From Rhodophyticola sp. CCM32 (GTDB lineage: Bacteria; Pseudomonadota; Alphaproteobacteria; Rhodobacterales; Rhodobacteraceae), in contig NZ_CP038492.1 of the NCBI RefSeq assembly GCF_004751985.1, positions 3,596,001 through 3,660,000 of the forward strand: DNA of 64,000 bases, in the 5' to 3' direction. Below the pieces are notes generated by a model. It did no database searches, was not told the DNA's origin, and worked only from the letters and a program-made list of their open reading frames with translations. Positions 33,678 to 42,434 of the stretch are shown here, piece after piece. Made by a program: the position numbers and the translations under genes. Position 1 is the first letter of the stretch; the number at the start of each line of letters is the position of its first letter.

Positions 33678-35048
33678 ATGGCATCTGCGGCAGAGCAAAT
33701 GGCAGCCAACATGAGCTGGAGCGCGCTTGGCAAAGCGACCGAGCTGCGACAGCGCATCCTGTTCACCCTGGGGCTTCTGATCATCTACCGGATCGGCACC
33801 TATATTCCCGTGCCGGGGATTGACGGGGTCCAGCTACAGCGCTTCTTTGAAGATGCGGGCGCCGGGCTGGGCGGTGTGTTGAACATGTTCACCGGCGGTG
33901 CCCTGTCGCGGATGGGCGTGTTTGCCCTGGGCATCATGCCCTATATCTCGGCCTCGATCATCGTGCAGCTGATGTCGGCCATGGTGCCGCAACTGGAAGC
34001 GCTGAAGAAAGAGGGTGAATCCGGTCGCAAGAAGCTGAACCAGTACACGCGCTACGGCACCGTGGTTCTGGCGACATTCCAGGCCTATGGCATCGCGGTC
34101 TCGCTGGAATCCGGCGGGCTGGTCACCGATCCGGGCCTGTTCTTCCGGGCGGCCTGCGTGATCACGCTGGTGGGCGGCACCATGTTCCTGATGTGGCTGG
34201 GTGAACAGATCACCGCGCGCGGGATCGGCAATGGTATCTCGCTGGTGATTTTCGTGGGCATCATTGCCGAGCTTCCGGTGGCCTTTGCCCAGTTCTTCGA
34301 ACAGGGCCGTCAGGGCGCGCTGGCCACCCCGGTGATCCTTGGGGTGATCGCGATGCTTCTGGCGACGTTGACATTCGTGGTGTTCATGGAACGCTCTTTG
34401 CGCAAGATCCATATCCAGTATCCGCGCCGCCAGGTGGGGATGAAGGTCTATGATGGCGGCACCAGCCATCTGCCGATCAAGGTGAACCCGGCAGGTGTGA
34501 TCCCGGCGATCTTTGCCTCATCGCTGCTGCTTCTGCCGACGACGCTCAGCGCCTTTTCGGGTACTGAAACCTCCGGCCCGGTGATGTCCTGGCTGCTGGC
34601 CAATTTCGGCCCCGGTCAGCCGCTTTACCTTCTGTTCTTTGTCTCAATGATCGTTTTCTTCACGTATTTCTATACGCTGAACGTGTCGTTCAAGACCGAT
34701 GATGTGGCCGATAACCTGAAAAACCAGAACGGGTTTATCCCCGGCATCCGGCCCGGCAAAAGAACCTCGGAATATCTGGAATATGTGGTCAACCGTGTTC
34801 TGGTTCTGGGCGCCGGTTATCTGGCGCTGGTCTGTCTTCTGCCCGAAATTGTGCGGACGGAACTGGCGATCACGGCCTATTTCGGCGGCACCTCGATTCT
34901 GATTATTGTGTCGGTGGGGATGGATACGGTTCAGCAAATCCAGTCTCATCTGCTGGCCCATCAATATGAAGGGCTGATCGAAAAATCGCAGCTGCGCGGC
35001 AAGAAAAACCGCAGCGGCAGCGGACGGAAGGGACCTGCACGCAGATGA
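33678..35048 (+). CDS. secY: Protein translocase subunit SecY
   Basis: 456 aa, ten membrane segments. Core of the SecYEG channel in the inner membrane. The signature [13 protein letters not shown] at the first segment, [20 protein letters not shown] (plug and second segment) and [18 protein letters not shown] are recognisable. ATG 33678 follows AGAGAGACAGC; an upstream in-frame start at 33579 would add 33 residues that do not fit. Stop overlaps adk by 4 nt. Confidence 0.98.
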   Translation: MASAAEQMAANMSWSALGKATELRQRILFTLGLLIIYRIGTYIPVPGIDGVQLQRFFEDAGAGLGGVLNMFTGGALSRMGVFALGIMPYISASIIVQLMSAMVPQLEALKKEGESGRKKLNQYTRYGTVVLATFQAYGIAVSLESGGLVTDPGLFFRAACVITLVGGTMFLMWLGEQITARGIGNGISLVIFVGIIAELPVAFAQFFEQGRQGALATPVILGVIAMLLATLTFVVFMERSLRKIHIQYPRRQVGMKVYDGGTSHLPIKVNPAGVIPAIFASSLLLLPTTLSAFSGTETSGPVMSWLLANFGPGQPLYLLFFVSMIVFFTYFYTLNVSFKTDDVADNLKNQNGFIPGIRPGKRTSEYLEYVVNRVLVLGAGYLALVCLLPEIVRTELAITAYFGGTSILIIVSVGMDTVQQIQSHLLAHQYEGLIEKSQLRGKKNRSGSGRKGPARR

Positions 35049-35701
35049 ATATCATACTCCTGGGGCCGCCAGGCGCTGGCAAGGGCACACAAGCCCGCCG
35101 GTTGGTGGAAGATCGCGGCATGGTGCAGCTCAGCACCGGAGATATGCTGCGCGAGGCGCGAAGCTCAGGGACAGAAATGGGCCAGCGTGTTGCGGCCATC
35201 ATGGATGCAGGCGAACTGGTCACCGACGAAATCGTGATCGGCCTGATTGAAGAGAAACTGCTGGGCGATATCGGTGGCGGGGTGATCTTTGACGGGTTCC
35301 CGCGCACGCTGGGCCAGGCGGATGCATTGGCCGATTTGCTGGAACTCAAGGGTCAGGCCCTTGATCATGTTGTGGCGATGGAGGTGAATGACGAGGCGCT
35401 GGTGGCGCGGATCACCGCACGGTCCACCTGCGGCAATTGCGGCGAGGTCTATAACGACATCACAAAGCCGATCCCGGCGGATGGCAAATGCACCAATTGC
35501 GGCGCATCCGATTTCAAACGCCGGGCCGATGACAATGAGGAAAGCCTCAGAACCCGGCTGATGGAATATTACAAAAAGACCTCCCCCCTGGTCGGCTATT
35601 ATCATGCCAAAGGGCAGCTGCGCTGGGTTCCGGGCCTGGGCGAGATTGACGAGGTTGCCGGAGAGATCGCCACGGTGCTTGACTACAGCATGCTGCCTTA
35701 A
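35045..35701 (+). CDS. adk: Adenylate kinase (zinc LID form)
   Basis: 218 aa. P-loop GPPGAGKGT at residues 7-15. The LID domain has four cysteines (CGNCGEVY and CTNCGAS, about residues 128-152), the zinc-binding long form. Converts ATP + AMP to 2 ADP. Overlaps secY by 4 nt. The last codons and the TAA stop (35687-35701, reading S-M-L-P-stop) lie within the 101-bp repeat, so the protein's native C-terminal residues were replaced or extended by the repeat. Confidence 0.97.
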   Translation: MNIILLGPPGAGKGTQARRLVEDRGMVQLSTGDMLREARSSGTEMGQRVAAIMDAGELVTDEIVIGLIEEKLLGDIGGGVIFDGFPRTLGQADALADLLELKGQALDHVVAMEVNDEALVARITARSTCGNCGEVYNDITKPIPADGKCTNCGASDFKRRADDNEESLRTRLMEYYKKTSPLVGYYHAKGQLRWVPGLGEIDEVAGEIATVLDYSMLP

Positions 35702-35787
35702 ACCTGAGACATCGCGCATCACAAATGTCCCGGGAACGCGAAGCGTGGCAGGGTATTTGTGATTCAAGTTTCAGGCAGGGTGCTTTA
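35687..35787. repeat. 101-bp palindromic repeat, copy 2
   Basis: Same length and ends as the other three copies (AGCATGCTGCCTTAAACC ... AGGCAGGGTGCTTTA). It overlaps the 3' end of adk by 15 nt, including the stop codon, and could fold at the end of the secY-adk mRNA to protect or terminate it. Confidence 0.9.
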
Positions 35788-35871
35788 GTCTCACCTTAGC
35801 TCTCTTCCCGATTGACGCTGCATATTTCTGCGTGCAACAGTTTCCCTGCTAATTAAGCCAGGAGAACAGAT

Positions 35872-36207
35872 ATGGTAGTCGGTAGTAATCTTAAATGCGA
35901 ATTCTCTCTGAGTGAAGCAATCGGCCAGTTGATCATCTGGATATTGCTTGCGATCATCACGTTCGGCTTGGCGCTGTTTGTACTGCCCTACTATTTCGTG
36001 AAGGCACCAATTAACCGTACATTTGTCGTTGATCGTGACGGGACCAAGCTTGCACGCCTGAATGTTGAGGTCAGTTTCAGTGACATTCTGGGCCATGCGC
36101 TGGTCTGGTTGTTGCTGACCATCGTGACCTTCGGTCTGGCCTATCTCGTTTATTGGCCTGCGGTGATCAAACGAGTGCTGAATGCGAGCAAGATGGTTGA
36201 GCTTTAG
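35872..36207 (+). CDS. Small inner-membrane protein with internal duplication (hypothetical)
   Basis: 111 aa, family not firmly recognised. Two similar halves: LIIWILLAIITFGLALFVLPYYFVK (first 20 residues hydrophobic) and LVWLLLTIVTFGLAYLVYWPAVIK, each a membrane segment containing the pattern LLxIxTFGLA and ending in an aromatic-proline cap. A short beta-type stretch links them (NRTFVVDRDGTKLARLNVEVSFSD region). AGGAGA precedes the ATG by about 8 nt. Stands between adk and the alpha operon and is not part of the usual order. Confidence 0.75.
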   Translation: MVVGSNLKCEFSLSEAIGQLIIWILLAIITFGLALFVLPYYFVKAPINRTFVVDRDGTKLARLNVEVSFSDILGHALVWLLLTIVTFGLAYLVYWPAVIKRVLNASKMVEL

Positions 36208-36270
36208 AACCCGGCCAAAGCATCAGTTTTTGCGAAACGCAAAGAGCGTCAGTCGAAACAGGAACACCTC

Positions 36271-36299
36271 TTGACGCCTGCATGAAATGATCTTAATTG
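36271..36299 (+). promoter_or_regulatory. Promoter for the alpha operon (rpsM onward)
   Basis: TTGACG (36271-36276), 17-nt spacer, TAATTG (36294-36299), 160 nt upstream of rpsM. A small hairpin GGTTC...GAACC lies near 36415-36434. Provides an independent start for rpsM-rpsK-rpoA-rplQ after the repeat and the small membrane gene. Confidence 0.6.
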
Positions 36300-36458
36300 C
36301 AGGCCTTCCCTCGGGAATCAAATGGGTATGGGCGCCTGCCGGGCACCCCGATACACCCGACCAGATATGACAGGGCCCGCAGGACCACATCCTCGGGCCT
36401 TATGTTGTGAAAAAAGGTTCTGGCATCACGGAACCGCAACGAAGAAGGATAAAGATAC

Positions 36459-36827
36459 GTGGCACGTATTGCCGGGGTGAACATCCCCACCGCCAAGCGC
36501 GTCCCAATCGCGCTGACCTATATCACAGGCATCGGACATAACTCAGCCGCGCAGATCTGCGAAGCTGTCGGCATCGACACCGCGCGCCGGGTCAATGAAT
36601 TGTCGGATGCGGAAGTTCTGCAAATCCGTGAACATATCGACGCGAATTTCACCGTTGAGGGTGATTTGCGCCGGGACACGCAGATGAACATCAAACGTCT
36701 GATGGATCTGGGCTGCTATCGCGGTCTGCGCCATCGCCGTAACCTGCCCGTGCGCGGTCAGCGGACCCATACCAACGCACGCACCCGCAAAGGCCCCGCA
36801 AAGGCCATTGCCGGTAAGAAGAAGTAG
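36459..36827 (+). CDS. rpsM: 30S ribosomal protein S13
   Basis: 122 aa. GTG start at 36459 gives [19 protein letters not shown], the canonical start, preceded by GAAGGAT. The C-terminal tail [17 protein letters not shown] reaches the P-site tRNA. Makes bridges to the 50S head. 11 nt before rpsK. Confidence 0.97.
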   Translation: MARIAGVNIPTAKRVPIALTYITGIGHNSAAQICEAVGIDTARRVNELSDAEVLQIREHIDANFTVEGDLRRDTQMNIKRLMDLGCYRGLRHRRNLPVRGQRTHTNARTRKGPAKAIAGKKK

Positions 36828-36838
36828 GGGGCAGATCA

Positions 36839-37228
36839 ATGGCACGCGACAAGACACGGACCAAGAAAAAAGAGCGTAAGAATATTGCCGCAGGTGTGGC
36901 GCATGTGAACAGCTCGTTCAACAACACCAAGATTCTGATCTCGGATGTGCAGGGCAATGCGATTGCCTGGTCCTCGGCGGGGACCATGGGCTTCAAGGGC
37001 TCGCGCAAATCCACGCCTTATGCGGCGCAGATGGCGGCGGAAGATGCCGGCAAGAAAGCGCAGGAACATGGTGTGAAAACCCTTGAGGTTGAGGTTCAGG
37101 GCCCCGGTTCGGGCCGCGAATCCGCGTTGCGCGCGCTGGCCGCTGTCGGGTTTTCGATCACCTCGATCCGCGACGTGACGCCGATGGCCCATAATGGCTG
37201 CCGCCCACCAAAGCGCCGCCGCGTTTAA
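36839..37228 (+). CDS. rpsK: 30S ribosomal protein S11
   Basis: 129 aa. Platform protein near the mRNA exit. The segment [18 protein letters not shown] and the C-terminal [18 protein letters not shown] are canonical, including the asparagine-glycine site where isoaspartate can form. 117 nt before rpoA. Confidence 0.98.
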   Translation: MARDKTRTKKKERKNIAAGVAHVNSSFNNTKILISDVQGNAIAWSSAGTMGFKGSRKSTPYAAQMAAEDAGKKAQEHGVKTLEVEVQGPGSGRESALRALAAVGFSITSIRDVTPMAHNGCRPPKRRRV

Positions 37229-37345
37229 GACATGATTTATCCGTGACGAGCTGCGGTATTTGCGCGTGGCTCGTTACCGTCATTTTTGATCCTCGAGCGT
37301 TCGGGGCCACGGATCCAGGCCCTGAACAAGAATGGAGGCGACACC

Positions 37346-38362
37346 ATGATCCATAAAAACTGGCAAGAGCTTATCAAGCCCACGCAACTGGTCGTGAACC
37401 CGGGCAATGAACCCGCACGTCAGGCAACCGTTGTGGCCGAACCACTGGAGCGGGGCTTTGGCCTGACGCTTGGCAACGCCTTGCGCCGCGTGCTGATGAG
37501 CTCGCTGCAGGGGGCGTCGATCACCAGCGTGCAGATCGACAATGTGCTGCATGAGTTTTCCTCGATCGCCGGTGTGCGGGAAGACGTCACCGATGTGGTT
37601 CTGAACCTCAAGGGCGTGGCGATCCGCATGGAAACCGACGGCCCGAAACGCGTGTCGATCTCGGCCAAGGGCCCGAAGGTTGTGACCGCGGGCGATATCT
37701 CGGAATCCGCAGGCATCGAAGTGCTCAACAAAGAGCATGTGATCTGCCATCTGGATGAAGGCGCGGACCTCTATGTGGAACTGACCATCAGCACCGGCAA
37801 AGGCTATGTCGCGGCAGATAAGAACCGCCCCGAGGATGCACCGATCGGCCTGATCCCGATTGATGCGATCTATTCGCCGGTCAAGAAGGTCAGCTATGAC
37901 GTGCAGCCGACCCGTGAGGGCCAGGTGCTGGATTACGACAAGCTGACCCTGAAGCTGGAAACCGACGGATCGGTTACGCCTGACGATGCGGTGGCCTATG
38001 CCGCGCGGATCATCCAGGACCAGTTGTCGATCTTCGTGAATTTCGACGAGCCGGAAAGCGCCAGCCGTCAGGATGATGAGGATGATCTGGAATTCAACCC
38101 GCTGCTGCTGAAGAAAGTGGATGAGCTGGAACTGTCGGTGCGTTCGGCGAACTGCCTGAAGAACGACAATATCGTTTATATCGGGGATCTGATCCAGAAA
38201 ACCGAGGCCGAGATGCTGCGGACCCCGAATTTTGGCCGCAAATCCCTGAACGAGATCAAGGAAGTTCTGTCAGGCATGGGGCTGCATCTTGGTATGGATA
38301 TCATCGACTGGCCGCCCGACAATATCGAAGATCTGGCCAAGAAATACGAAGACAATTTCTGA
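37346..38362 (+). CDS. rpoA: DNA-directed RNA polymerase subunit alpha
   Basis: 338 aa. N-terminal dimerisation domain with [20 protein letters not shown] (about residues 36-55), and the C-terminal domain [23 protein letters not shown] with [13 protein letters not shown], which contacts UP elements and activators. ATG 37346 follows TGGAGGCGA. Enzyme assembles with rpoB and rpoC earlier in the window. Confidence 0.98.
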   Translation: MIHKNWQELIKPTQLVVNPGNEPARQATVVAEPLERGFGLTLGNALRRVLMSSLQGASITSVQIDNVLHEFSSIAGVREDVTDVVLNLKGVAIRMETDGPKRVSISAKGPKVVTAGDISESAGIEVLNKEHVICHLDEGADLYVELTISTGKGYVAADKNRPEDAPIGLIPIDAIYSPVKKVSYDVQPTREGQVLDYDKLTLKLETDGSVTPDDAVAYAARIIQDQLSIFVNFDEPESASRQDDEDDLEFNPLLLKKVDELELSVRSANCLKNDNIVYIGDLIQKTEAEMLRTPNFGRKSLNEIKEVLSGMGLHLGMDIIDWPPDNIEDLAKKYEDNF

Positions 38363-38491
38363 AACGCGGCAATCGCGCTTCAGGCCTTTGAATGCCCGCA
38401 TGGATGCGGGGAAAATCCGGGCATAGACGCCCCAAGGAGAGGGCCCCGCACGCATGGGGCCCCGGACAAAGTATAAAACGGAGTAAATGAC

Positions 38492-38917
38492 ATGCGTCAC
38501 GCACGAGGCTACCGCCGCCTGAATCGCACCCATGAGCACCGCAAGGCGCTGTTTGCGAATATGGCCGGCTCGCTCATCGAACATGAGCAGATCAAAACCA
38601 CCCTGCCGAAAGCCAAAGAGCTGCGGCGGATTGTCGAAAAGCTGATCACGCTTGCCAAACGCGGCGATCTGCATGCCCGTCGTCAGGCGGCCGCACAGCT
38701 CAAGCAGGATGCCTATGTGGCAAAACTGTTCGAGGTTCTGGGCCCGCGCTATGCCGAACGTCAGGGCGGTTATGTCCGGGTTCTGAAGGCGGGTTTCCGT
38801 TTCGGTGATATGGCGCCGATGGCGATCATCGAATTCGTGGATCGGGATGTGGATGCAAAGGGCGCCGGTGATCGCGCCCGTATCGAGGCCGAGGAGGCCC
38901 TGGAAGATCAGGGCTGA
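38492..38917 (+). CDS. rplQ: 50S ribosomal protein L17
   Basis: 141 aa. [20 protein letters not shown] is the canonical start. Last gene of the alpha operon; the tail (about residues 118-141) is acidic. Closed by a terminator 40 nt downstream. Confidence 0.98.
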   Translation: MRHARGYRRLNRTHEHRKALFANMAGSLIEHEQIKTTLPKAKELRRIVEKLITLAKRGDLHARRQAAAQLKQDAYVAKLFEVLGPRYAERQGGYVRVLKAGFRFGDMAPMAIIEFVDRDVDAKGAGDRARIEAEEALEDQG

Positions 38918-38956
38918 TCACAAGAGCCGCATTTTCGACACAGTTTCAGAAAAACG

Positions 38957-38986
38957 AAACCCCGCCGATTGGTGGGGTTTCTTTGT
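38957..38986. terminator. Bidirectional terminator between rplQ and the small antisense gene
   Basis: AAACCCC-gcc-gatt-ggt-GGGGTTT followed by CTTTG on the plus strand, and by TTTCG on the minus strand. It serves rplQ and, from the other side, the small gene ending at 38988. Confidence 0.85.
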
Positions 38987-38987
38987 A

Positions 38988-39155
38988 TTATGATAGTTTT
39001 TTCGCCTGATTGTCTTTGATTGCCGCATCAATCAAACGTTCCAATTCCTCGTCTGCAACCGGCGTTTCGCCCAAAAATTCAAGAAGATCATCGCGAACAG
39101 GCTTTGGTAATTTCATTAACCGGGCAAAAATTTCCGGGTTAATCTTTTCCGACAT
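38988..39155 (-). CDS. Small hypothetical protein, divergent from luxR
   Basis: 55 aa, not recognised. Starts MSEKINPEIFARLMKLPKPV and is acidic in the second half (LLEFLGETPVADEELERL), probably all helical and cytoplasmic. An AGAGG sequence lies about 9 nt before the ATG on the minus strand, and the stop is immediately beside the shared terminator. Divergent from luxR with only about 33 nt between the start codons, so expression could be linked to quorum sensing. Small helical proteins next to luxR can be anti-activators, but no similarity to a known one is seen. Confidence 0.5.
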   Translation of the reverse strand: MSEKINPEIFARLMKLPKPVRDDLLEFLGETPVADEELERLIDAAIKDNQAKKLS

Positions 39156-39188
39156 GCAGCATGACCTCTGATAGGAGAATCAGAGTTT

Positions 39189-39857
39189 ATGGTTGACCGC
39201 GTTCCTGGCAACCTGTCTAAAAAGACATGTCTTTTCGTCGGTTCCATGTCAAAAACACCTGCCCTCGACTTACTCTTGCATGAGCTCGCTTTGGCGACTC
39301 CGGGTGGTTATGCAATCGGCCTTCACATTCGATATGTGGCGCCGCTGATCATGGTGAATACCTACCCGGAGGAATGGCAGGAAATTTACACAGCCAAGGT
39401 TTATGGCCTTCGCGATCCGACACTTGCATGGGGGCTGAGCCATACGGGGGTTCGCCGATGGACAGAGATTGGCCTGCCGGATCCGTTCGGGATTCTGAAA
39501 GAGGCTGCCGAATATGGAATGCATTTCGGGATGATCTGCGCAATCGGCCCCTTGTCGTCGCGCACCATCGCCGGGGCAACACGGTTTGATCGCGAATATA
39601 CACAGGAGGAAATGGAACATGTCCACAGGATCGTGCAGCGCATGCATGATCTCTCTGTGCCGCCCACGAAACTCTCAAAGGCGCAGATAGAAGCGTTAAG
39701 ATGTATCGCGGATGGGGACCGCCATGCAGCTGCCGCCGCCAGACTTAAGATATCCGAAAGTGCTTTCAAGGCGCGTCTCACCTCTGCCCGTCAGAAGCTT
39801 ATGGCCCGGACAACGGCCGAGGCTGTCCAGCGGGCAAAAGAATACGGATTGATCTGA
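39189..39857 (+). CDS. LuxR-family quorum-sensing regulator
   Basis: 222 aa from ATG 39189, or 203 aa from ATG 39246. The autoinducer-binding domain shows the expected aromatic/acid pattern (YPEEWQEIYTAK and LRDPTLAWG, corresponding to the ligand-contacting W, Y and D of TraR-like proteins). The C-terminal HTH reads LSKAQIEALRCIADGD and ESAFKARLTSARQKL. A -35/-10 pair (TTGACC-N17-TCTAAA, 39193-39221) and a lux-box-like dyad lie between the two possible starts, which favours 39246 in at least some conditions; the AGGAG at 39173-39177 favours 39189. luxI follows after 76 nt. Confidence 0.9.
   Translation: MVDRVPGNLSKKTCLFVGSMSKTPALDLLLHELALATPGGYAIGLHIRYVAPLIMVNTYPEEWQEIYTAKVYGLRDPTLAWGLSHTGVRRWTEIGLPDPFGILKEAAEYGMHFGMICAIGPLSSRTIAGATRFDREYTQEEMEHVHRIVQRMHDLSVPPTKLSKAQIEALRCIADGDRHAAAAARLKISESAFKARLTSARQKLMARTTAEAVQRAKEYGLI
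39211..39230. promoter_or_regulatory. lux-box-like dyad
   Basis: ACCTGTC-N6-GACATGT: 7-bp arms with one mismatch, 20 bp in all, the length expected for LuxR-type sites. It overlaps the -10 of a candidate promoter for the shorter luxR reading and faces the divergent small gene. Confidence 0.4.
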
Positions 39858-39933
39858 GGGATAGGACATTGGCAGGCTGCTGAGCGTTTCCGCGGTGAAG
39901 GTTTTTTTAACCAGAGCCACAGGAGGCCAACCT

Positions 39934-40521
39934 ATGCAGGCAACGACACTCTCTTTCAACAACATGCACAATTATGGAGAGTTGTTCGCAAATATGTTAC
40001 GTGCTCGTCATTCGACGTTCATTGACCATATGCATTGGGATCTTCCGAGTGCGGATGGAATGGAATTCGATCAGTATGATACCCCACAAAGCCGTTGGGT
40101 ATGTGTGCATGAAATGGGAAAAGTTCTGGCGGGGGTGCGGTTGACGCCCACCATCGCGCGATGTGGAATTTATTCTTATATGGTGCGCGACGCGCAACGG
40201 GGGCTGTTAGATGCGATACCCTCCAATCTGCTTTATGAAGAAGCACCGATTGCGCCGCATATTTGGGACGCGAACAGGTTATTCGTCGTCGATGGTGTCA
40301 GCACGGAAATCCGGCGCGAAGTTCAGATGTCGCTGATGGGGCATATGGTACGGTCCGCGCGGGCATTGGGGGCGACAACGCTTCTGGGGCTTCTGCCCAT
40401 CGGCATCCCGCGATTGGGCCGCCGTCTGGGTATTCAAATGGAAGCGGGGGGGCCGATGATGAAGATCGGCGGCATATCCCACCGGTGCTATTTCGTGTCG
40501 ATGGCCTCGAAGATGCACTGA
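39934..40521 (+). CDS. Acyl-homoserine-lactone synthase (LuxI family)
   Basis: 195 aa. Makes AHL signals from SAM and acyl-ACP. The invariant positions can be matched as R25, F29, W35, D46, D49 and R69; the usual Glu-x-x-Arg pair of the active site reads D112-A-N-R115, a conservative change of Glu to Asp. ATG 39934 follows AGGAGG with 6-nt spacing; an upstream in-frame ATG at 39895 lacks a site. Ends before a terminator at 40560. Acyl chain length cannot be told from sequence. Confidence 0.9.
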   Translation: MQATTLSFNNMHNYGELFANMLRARHSTFIDHMHWDLPSADGMEFDQYDTPQSRWVCVHEMGKVLAGVRLTPTIARCGIYSYMVRDAQRGLLDAIPSNLLYEEAPIAPHIWDANRLFVVDGVSTEIRREVQMSLMGHMVRSARALGATTLLGLLPIGIPRLGRRLGIQMEAGGPMMKIGGISHRCYFVSMASKMH

Positions 40522-40559
40522 CATGGCCATTCTCTCCGGATGGGGCCCATAACAACCAT

Positions 40560-40592
40560 GGGCAGGCTGCCTGCGCCTGCCCGCCGTTTTCC
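40560..40592 (+). terminator. Terminator after luxI
   Basis: GGGCAGGC-tgcctgc-GCCTGCCC (40560-40582) followed by GCCGTTTTCCTGTT. Perfect 8-bp GC stem with a short T-rich tail. Confidence 0.65.
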
Positions 40593-40702
40593 TGTTGCAG
40601 GCCCGTTTTCCATCGAAAGCGCGCGCCTGTCCCCACCGGCATGACCGCAGCTTTCGATATGTCCTGTTTCAGATGAAACGCAAAAGGCTGTAGACAGGGG
40701 AT

Positions 40703-42022
40703 ATGGCCGATTTGTTTGATACAACCTCTGCACCGCCAGATGCATCCGCCGCCGGTCCGCGCCCCCTGGCCGACCGGCTGCGCCCGCAATCCCTGTCCGA
40801 GGTGATCGGCCAGACCCATCTGATGGGCCCCGAGGGCAGTTTGCGGGTCATGCTGGACAGTGGTGCCCTGTCATCGCTGGTCTTCTGGGGTCCGCCCGGG
40901 GTGGGCAAGACCACAATCGCCCGGTTGCTGGCGGCGGAAACCGATCTGCATTTTGTGCAGGTCAGCGCTATTTTCACCGGCGTGCCGGAACTGCGCAAAG
41001 TGTTCGAGGCCGCCAAGCTGCGCCATGCCAACGGGCGCGGCACGCTTCTGTTCGTGGATGAGATTCACCGTTTCAACAAGGCGCAGCAGGACGGGTTCCT
41101 GCCGCATATGGAAGACGGGACAATCCTGCTGGTCGGGGCCACAACCGAAAACCCGTCCTTTGAACTGAATGCGGCCCTGCTCAGCCGGGCCCAGGTTCTG
41201 GTACTGGAGCGGCTGAATGACGAGGATCTGGAGCAGCTTCTGGCCCGGGCCGAGGCGGTGCTGGATCATAAGCTGCCGCTGACGAAAGAGGCCCGCATGG
41301 CCCTGCGCGAGATGGCGGATGGGGATGGCCGGGCGCTGTTGAACCTGGCCGAACAGGTTGCCGCCTGGACGCCGGAGGCCCCGCTGGACATTGCCGCCCT
41401 CGGGGCGCGCCTGTCCCGCCGAGCTGCGCAATACGACAAATCCGGCGATGCCCATTACAATCTGATCTCTGCCCTGCATAAATCCGTGCGCGGGTCTGAC
41501 CCGGATGCCAGTCTCTATTGGCTGGCCCGGATGCTGGAAGGTGGCGAAGACCCGCGCTATCTGGCCCGCCGGATCACCCGGATGGCTGTCGAGGATATCG
41601 GCCTGGCCGAGCCACAGGCGCAACGGGTCTGTCTGGATGCCTGGGAAACCTATGAGCGTCTCGGCTCCCCCGAGGGGGAACTGGCGCTGGCGCAGGCGGT
41701 GGTGTACCTGGCCCTGGCGCCAAAATCGAACGCGGCCTATACCGCCTATAAAGATGCCCGCAAATCGGCGAAATCCACCGGGTCAAAGCCGCCGCCGAAA
41801 CATATCCTGAACGCGCCCACCGGGCTGATGAAAGATCAGGGTTATGGTGCGGGTTATGATTATGACCATGATGCCGAAGACGGGTTTTCCGGGCAGGCCT
41901 ATTTTCCCGATGGTATGGGCCGGGCACAATTCTATCAGCCGGTCCAGCGCGGGTTCGAGCGCGAGCTTGCCAAACGTCTTGCCTATTTCAACAAGCTGCG
42001 CGCGGACCGCCAGCACAGTTGA
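40703..42022 (+). CDS. rarA: Replication-associated recombination protein RarA (MgsA)
   Basis: 439 aa AAA+ ATPase. Walker A GPPGVGKTT at about residues 60-68 and Walker B LLFVDEIHRFNKAQQD about 50 residues later, then sensor segment LVGATTENPSFELN. The C-terminal half (MGS207-type region with AYTAYKDARKSA and the long YDYDHDAEDGFSGQAYFPDGM block in parts) is complete. Works at stalled replication forks with RecA and SSB. Followed after 31 nt by crcB. Confidence 0.95.
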   Translation: MADLFDTTSAPPDASAAGPRPLADRLRPQSLSEVIGQTHLMGPEGSLRVMLDSGALSSLVFWGPPGVGKTTIARLLAAETDLHFVQVSAIFTGVPELRKVFEAAKLRHANGRGTLLFVDEIHRFNKAQQDGFLPHMEDGTILLVGATTENPSFELNAALLSRAQVLVLERLNDEDLEQLLARAEAVLDHKLPLTKEARMALREMADGDGRALLNLAEQVAAWTPEAPLDIAALGARLSRRAAQYDKSGDAHYNLISALHKSVRGSDPDASLYWLARMLEGGEDPRYLARRITRMAVEDIGLAEPQAQRVCLDAWETYERLGSPEGELALAQAVVYLALAPKSNAAYTAYKDARKSAKSTGSKPPPKHILNAPTGLMKDQGYGAGYDYDHDAEDGFSGQAYFPDGMGRAQFYQPVQRGFERELAKRLAYFNKLRADRQHS

Positions 42023-42053
42023 CAAGCCGCGCCCAAGCGCCGAAACCCCGCCC

Positions 42054-42434
42054 ATGATGACAGCAGTTTTTCAGGTGGCCCTTGGCGGCGCGGCGGGGGC
42101 GGTTTTGCGCTATCTGACCGGTCTGGGCATGGTGCGTATGCTGGGGCATACAGGGTTTCCCTATGGGGTGATCACGGTGAATATCATCGGCTCGTTTCTG
42201 ATCGGCGCCTTTGTGGGTGTCGCGGCACAACGGGGGCTGACCCATCTGTCGCCTCTGGTGATGACCGGGTTTCTGGGCGGCTTCACCACCTTCTCGGCCT
42301 TCTCGCTTGAGGCGGTGACGCTTTATGAACGGGGTGAGGTGATGTCGGCCGCGATTTATGTTCTGGCATCGGTGATCCTGTCCGTCGGAGCCCTGTTTCT
42401 GGGCCTCTGGCTGGCACGCGGTGTCATTGCATGA
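42054..42434 (+). CDS. crcB: Fluoride exporter CrcB/Fluc
   Basis: 126 aa, four membrane segments. The family motifs GGAAGAVLRYL near residue 10 and TGFLGGFTTFSAFS near residue 67 are present; the Phe residues in TTFSAF belong to the fluoride path. Works as an antiparallel dimer. Two ATGs at 42054 and 42057. Stop overlaps rluC by 4 nt. No fluoride riboswitch is seen upstream, where rarA ends. Confidence 0.93.
   Translation: MMTAVFQVALGGAAGAVLRYLTGLGMVRMLGHTGFPYGVITVNIIGSFLIGAFVGVAAQRGLTHLSPLVMTGFLGGFTTFSAFSLEAVTLYERGEVMSAAIYVLASVILSVGALFLGLWLARGVIA

Noticed and set aside
35165..35767. 200-codon minus-strand frame opposite adk beginning in repeat copy 2
   Set aside because: Shares only the repeat-derived first residues with other such frames; the rest is antisense adk.
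41844..42053. N-terminal extension of CrcB
   Set aside because: Would overlap the rarA 3' end and adds 70 residues unlike the 126-aa family.
42054..42060. Fluoride riboswitch before crcB
   Set aside because: The gene starts 31 nt after rarA and no riboswitch-like fold or conserved motif is present.
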